This document shows positions 61,671 to 64,000 of a stretch of 64,000 nt of DNA, piece after piece. Source of the stretch: an uncultured Eisenbergiella sp. (GTDB lineage: Bacteria; Bacillota; Clostridia; Lachnospirales; Lachnospiraceae); the NCBI GenBank assembly GCA_947598825.1, contig CANQFM010000005.1:1-64000 (forward strand). Reading direction: 5' to 3'. Position numbers and translations under genes: made by a program. Within the stretch, counting starts at the first letter, position 1; each line of letters starts with the position of its first letter. The notes beneath the pieces were generated by a model that worked only from the letters and a program-made list of their open reading frames with translations, had not been told where the DNA came from and ran no database searches.

Positions 61671-62513
61671 ATGAAAAAGGCCGTCGCACCAGATGCCGGG
61701 CAGGGAAGAAAGGGAACCGTGTGGCTCACCGATGAGCCGGACACGGCGCTTTTTTTGCACGGAAAGGGCGAATGCGTTCTTTTCCTGGAGACGCGGGAAA
61801 ATGCGGATATCTGGCTGCCGGGGATCCAATGGCGCGCCCAGGTGCCGGAAGGGGCCGGAGGGCCAGAGTCCTGGGAGGAATGGCTTTCTTTGGATTTTCT
61901 GAAGCAAGTCTGGCAGCGCTTCGCCGGTATTCCCTGGAGGATCTGGGAAAGCGACAGGCTCCTTTTGCGGGAAATGACGGAAACAGATGCAGAGGCGATC
62001 CTGCGTCTGTGGGAGGACAGGGAGATCGCCCGTTTTATGGAAGAACTGCCTCGGGAGAAAGGATCGCTGCAGGAGAAGATCCGGGATCACATCCGGTATA
62101 TGTACGGTTTTTTCGGGTTCGGGATCTGGATCGTGGAACGAAAAGCGGATCCGGGAGACAAACAAAGCGGACAGGGCGCAGCGCGGATGCCCAGGGAAGA
62201 GGGCCCTGTGATCGGGCTGGCGGGAATGCAGCTCAGGGATGGGTATGAGGAGCCGGAACTGGGATTTTGTATCGCGGGGCCTTACAGGCGCAGCGGATAT
62301 GCGACAGAGGCCTGCAGAGCAGTCCTTGAATACGGATTTGAAGAACTGGAACTGTCGTCGGTTCGCGCCGTGGTACATCGGGATAACAGCATTTCGCTGC
62401 GGCTCTGTGAAAAACTCGGCTTTCGGGAGGATCGGCAAAGGCCCCTGGCAGATGGGGCGCTGGTGAACATGAGAATGGAAAAAAACCAGGCTGTCCCGGA
62501 TTTGGCGGGATAG
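61671..62513 (+). CDS. GNAT family N-acetyltransferase
   Basis: RLLLREMTETDAEAILRLWED ... LGFCIAGPYRRSGYATEACRAVLEYGFEELELSSVRAVVHRDNSISLRLCEKLGF. Confidence 0.9.
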   Translation: MKKAVAPDAGQGRKGTVWLTDEPDTALFLHGKGECVLFLETRENADIWLPGIQWRAQVPEGAGGPESWEEWLSLDFLKQVWQRFAGIPWRIWESDRLLLREMTETDAEAILRLWEDREIARFMEELPREKGSLQEKIRDHIRYMYGFFGFGIWIVERKADPGDKQSGQGAARMPREEGPVIGLAGMQLRDGYEEPELGFCIAGPYRRSGYATEACRAVLEYGFEELELSSVRAVVHRDNSISLRLCEKLGFREDRQRPLADGALVNMRMEKNQAVPDLAG

Positions 62514-62572
62514 CCTGGCGAGTGGATGCGCCTGACGGCGCATTTTTTCTGATTTCGGGTTAAGAAGGCAGA

Positions 62573-63589
62573 TCAGCCCTTCATCCTGCGGATGGCCTCT
62601 TCCTGCACTTCGATCACCCGGTCACACCAGGCGTCGAACTCAGGGTCTTCGATCTGACATTCGGGATGGGAGAGGACATAGTCCACCGCGTCCTTTACGC
62701 CCTGATCGAAGCGGATCGTAGCGGTAAATCCCGGTACCAGGCGTTTGAGCTTGCTGTTGTCGAAGACGACGCTGTGGGTCTTGTCCCCCAAAAGCCCGTC
62801 GCCCGCGTCGTAGTAATCCACGGCCGCGAGGAAAGAGGAAGTGACATAATAGGGCCGCAGGGTGACGCCCAGGGCCCGGGCAAGCGCCTGATAGATCTGG
62901 TTCCATGTCAGAGTCTCGTCGCTGGTGATCTGGACCGCTTCGCCGATGGCATGGATGTTGCCCATCAGACCGACAAAGGCTTTGGCGAAGTCGCGGCTGT
63001 CTGTCATCGTCCAGAGGGAACTGCCGTCGCCGTGGATCAGGACCGGTTTGCCCTCCAGCATCCGCTTGATGACCTGATAGCTGCCCTTTTTGCCCTGCAG
63101 CCCCACCGGTACGCTGCGCTCGCAGTAAGTATGGCTGGGCCGGACGATGGTGACAGGAAAGCCTTCCTCGCGGTACAGCTTCATCAGATAGTCTTCTCCG
63201 GCGATCTTATTGCGGGAATATTCCCAGTAGGGATTGGCCAGGGGCGTGCCTTCGGTGATCCGGTAATCGGAAAACGGCTTCTGGTAAGCGGAAGCGGAAC
63301 TGATATAGATAAACTGTTTTGTTTTTCCGCGAAAAAGCCGATAATCCCGTTCCAACTGGGCGGGAACAAAGGCGATAAAGTCGGCGACCACATCGAAGGT
63401 CTGGCCCTCTAGCTGCGCGGCGACATAGGACTCGTCATTGATATCCGCCAGGACGATATGGGCGCCCTCCGGCAGCTCATCGTTGCGGCTGCCCCGGTTG
63501 ATGAGCCATAGTTCGTGCCCCTCCTGCAGCAGTTTTTTGGAGATGGCGGTGCTGATAGTGCCGGTTCCCCCAATGAACAACGCTTTCAT
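62573..63589 (-). CDS. NAD-dependent epimerase/dehydratase (SDR)
   Basis: MKALFIGGTGTISTAISKKLLQEGHELWLINRG ... YISSASAYQKP. Confidence 0.9.
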   Translation of the reverse strand: MKALFIGGTGTISTAISKKLLQEGHELWLINRGSRNDELPEGAHIVLADINDESYVAAQLEGQTFDVVADFIAFVPAQLERDYRLFRGKTKQFIYISSASAYQKPFSDYRITEGTPLANPYWEYSRNKIAGEDYLMKLYREEGFPVTIVRPSHTYCERSVPVGLQGKKGSYQVIKRMLEGKPVLIHGDGSSLWTMTDSRDFAKAFVGLMGNIHAIGEAVQITSDETLTWNQIYQALARALGVTLRPYYVTSSFLAAVDYYDAGDGLLGDKTHSVVFDNSKLKRLVPGFTATIRFDQGVKDAVDYVLSHPECQIEDPEFDAWCDRVIEVQEEAIRRMKG

Positions 63590-63715
63590 AATAATACCCC
63601 CTTATACATTTTTTTTCAGTATAGAACCAAACGGGAGTTCCTGTCAATCGCGCGGGGAGAGAAAGGGAAACCGAAGCGGGGAGAAAAGGGGAAACCAAAG
63701 CGACGATGACCGGGC

Positions 63716-64000
63716 CTAGCGCATGACCCGGGAAGCCCCGATGCGTTTTGCCAGCAGAAAGGCCAGCCCAAGCTTGCAAAGATCCGGGATCACAAAAGGG
63801 AAGACGCACCACGCCAGGGCCGTGGCCAGCCCAATGGGAGCTTCCGTGCGGGCATAGACGATCATAAACCATGCGGTTCCAAAGGCATAGCAGGTCAAAA
63901 GGCCGAGCAGCATGGAGATGAGTTCCACCCATACTTTTTTCCCCAGGAGCGCGACGGCGGCCCAATAGATCAGGCCGATCAAAAGAAACCCCACCATATA
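63716..64000 (-). CDS. bioY: BioY family biotin transporter, C-terminal part, cut by window edge
   Basis: GTAWFMIVYARTEAPIGLATALAWCVFPFVIPDLCKLGLAFLLAKRI. Confidence 0.8.
   Translation of the reverse strand, partial: YMVGFLLIGLIYWAAVALLGKKVWVELISMLLGLLTCYAFGTAWFMIVYARTEAPIGLATALAWCVFPFVIPDLCKLGLAFLLAKRIGASRVMR

Noticed and set aside
63650-63712. Short purine-rich tandem repeat (gggagaaaggggaaaccaaagcg x2) considered as CRISPR-like
   Set aside because: Only two degenerate adjacent copies without spacers.

Overview
The window looks like a Lachnospiraceae/Clostridia-type Firmicute chromosome; this taxonomic guess comes from gene content only. From left to right it contains: a truncated IS200/IS605-type transposase with its folded left end; a ferredoxin and PflA; an ECF sigma factor with a putative membrane partner; a naturally split pyruvate formate-lyase locus (PFL core without a glycyl-radical domain, a small Cys-rich ORF, and a separate glycyl-radical-domain protein); MecA; a hairpin-rich putative ncRNA or leader; cell-wall hydrolases; a surface-glycan cassette; tsaC/rpiB/upp/dCMP deaminase; a complete F-type ATP synthase operon whose c subunit has a Na+-type motif; a MoxR/DUF58 operon; a queT gene with a preQ1-I-like riboswitch; and an acidic protein/MoxR-AAA/metallopeptidase-VWA trio. 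An AT-richer accessory island occupies about 42-61 kb. Its core (51.3-60.9 kb) is a tightly coupled operon of two dynamin-like GTPases, a tail-anchored coiled-coil protein, a 121-aa protein, a large HerA-like ATPase with a ~195-aa Ser/Thr/Gly-rich insert, an HNH nuclease and a SUKH-like immunity protein. Just upstream are a TerB-like/glycine-zipper/unknown three-gene module bracketed by an intact and a decayed copy of a beta-helix-like gene, and a WYL regulator with a possible attenuator leader. The island and the split PFL are the best candidates for under-described biology. No database search was run, so novelty is not verified. I recognised no rRNA, tRNA or CRISPR array.
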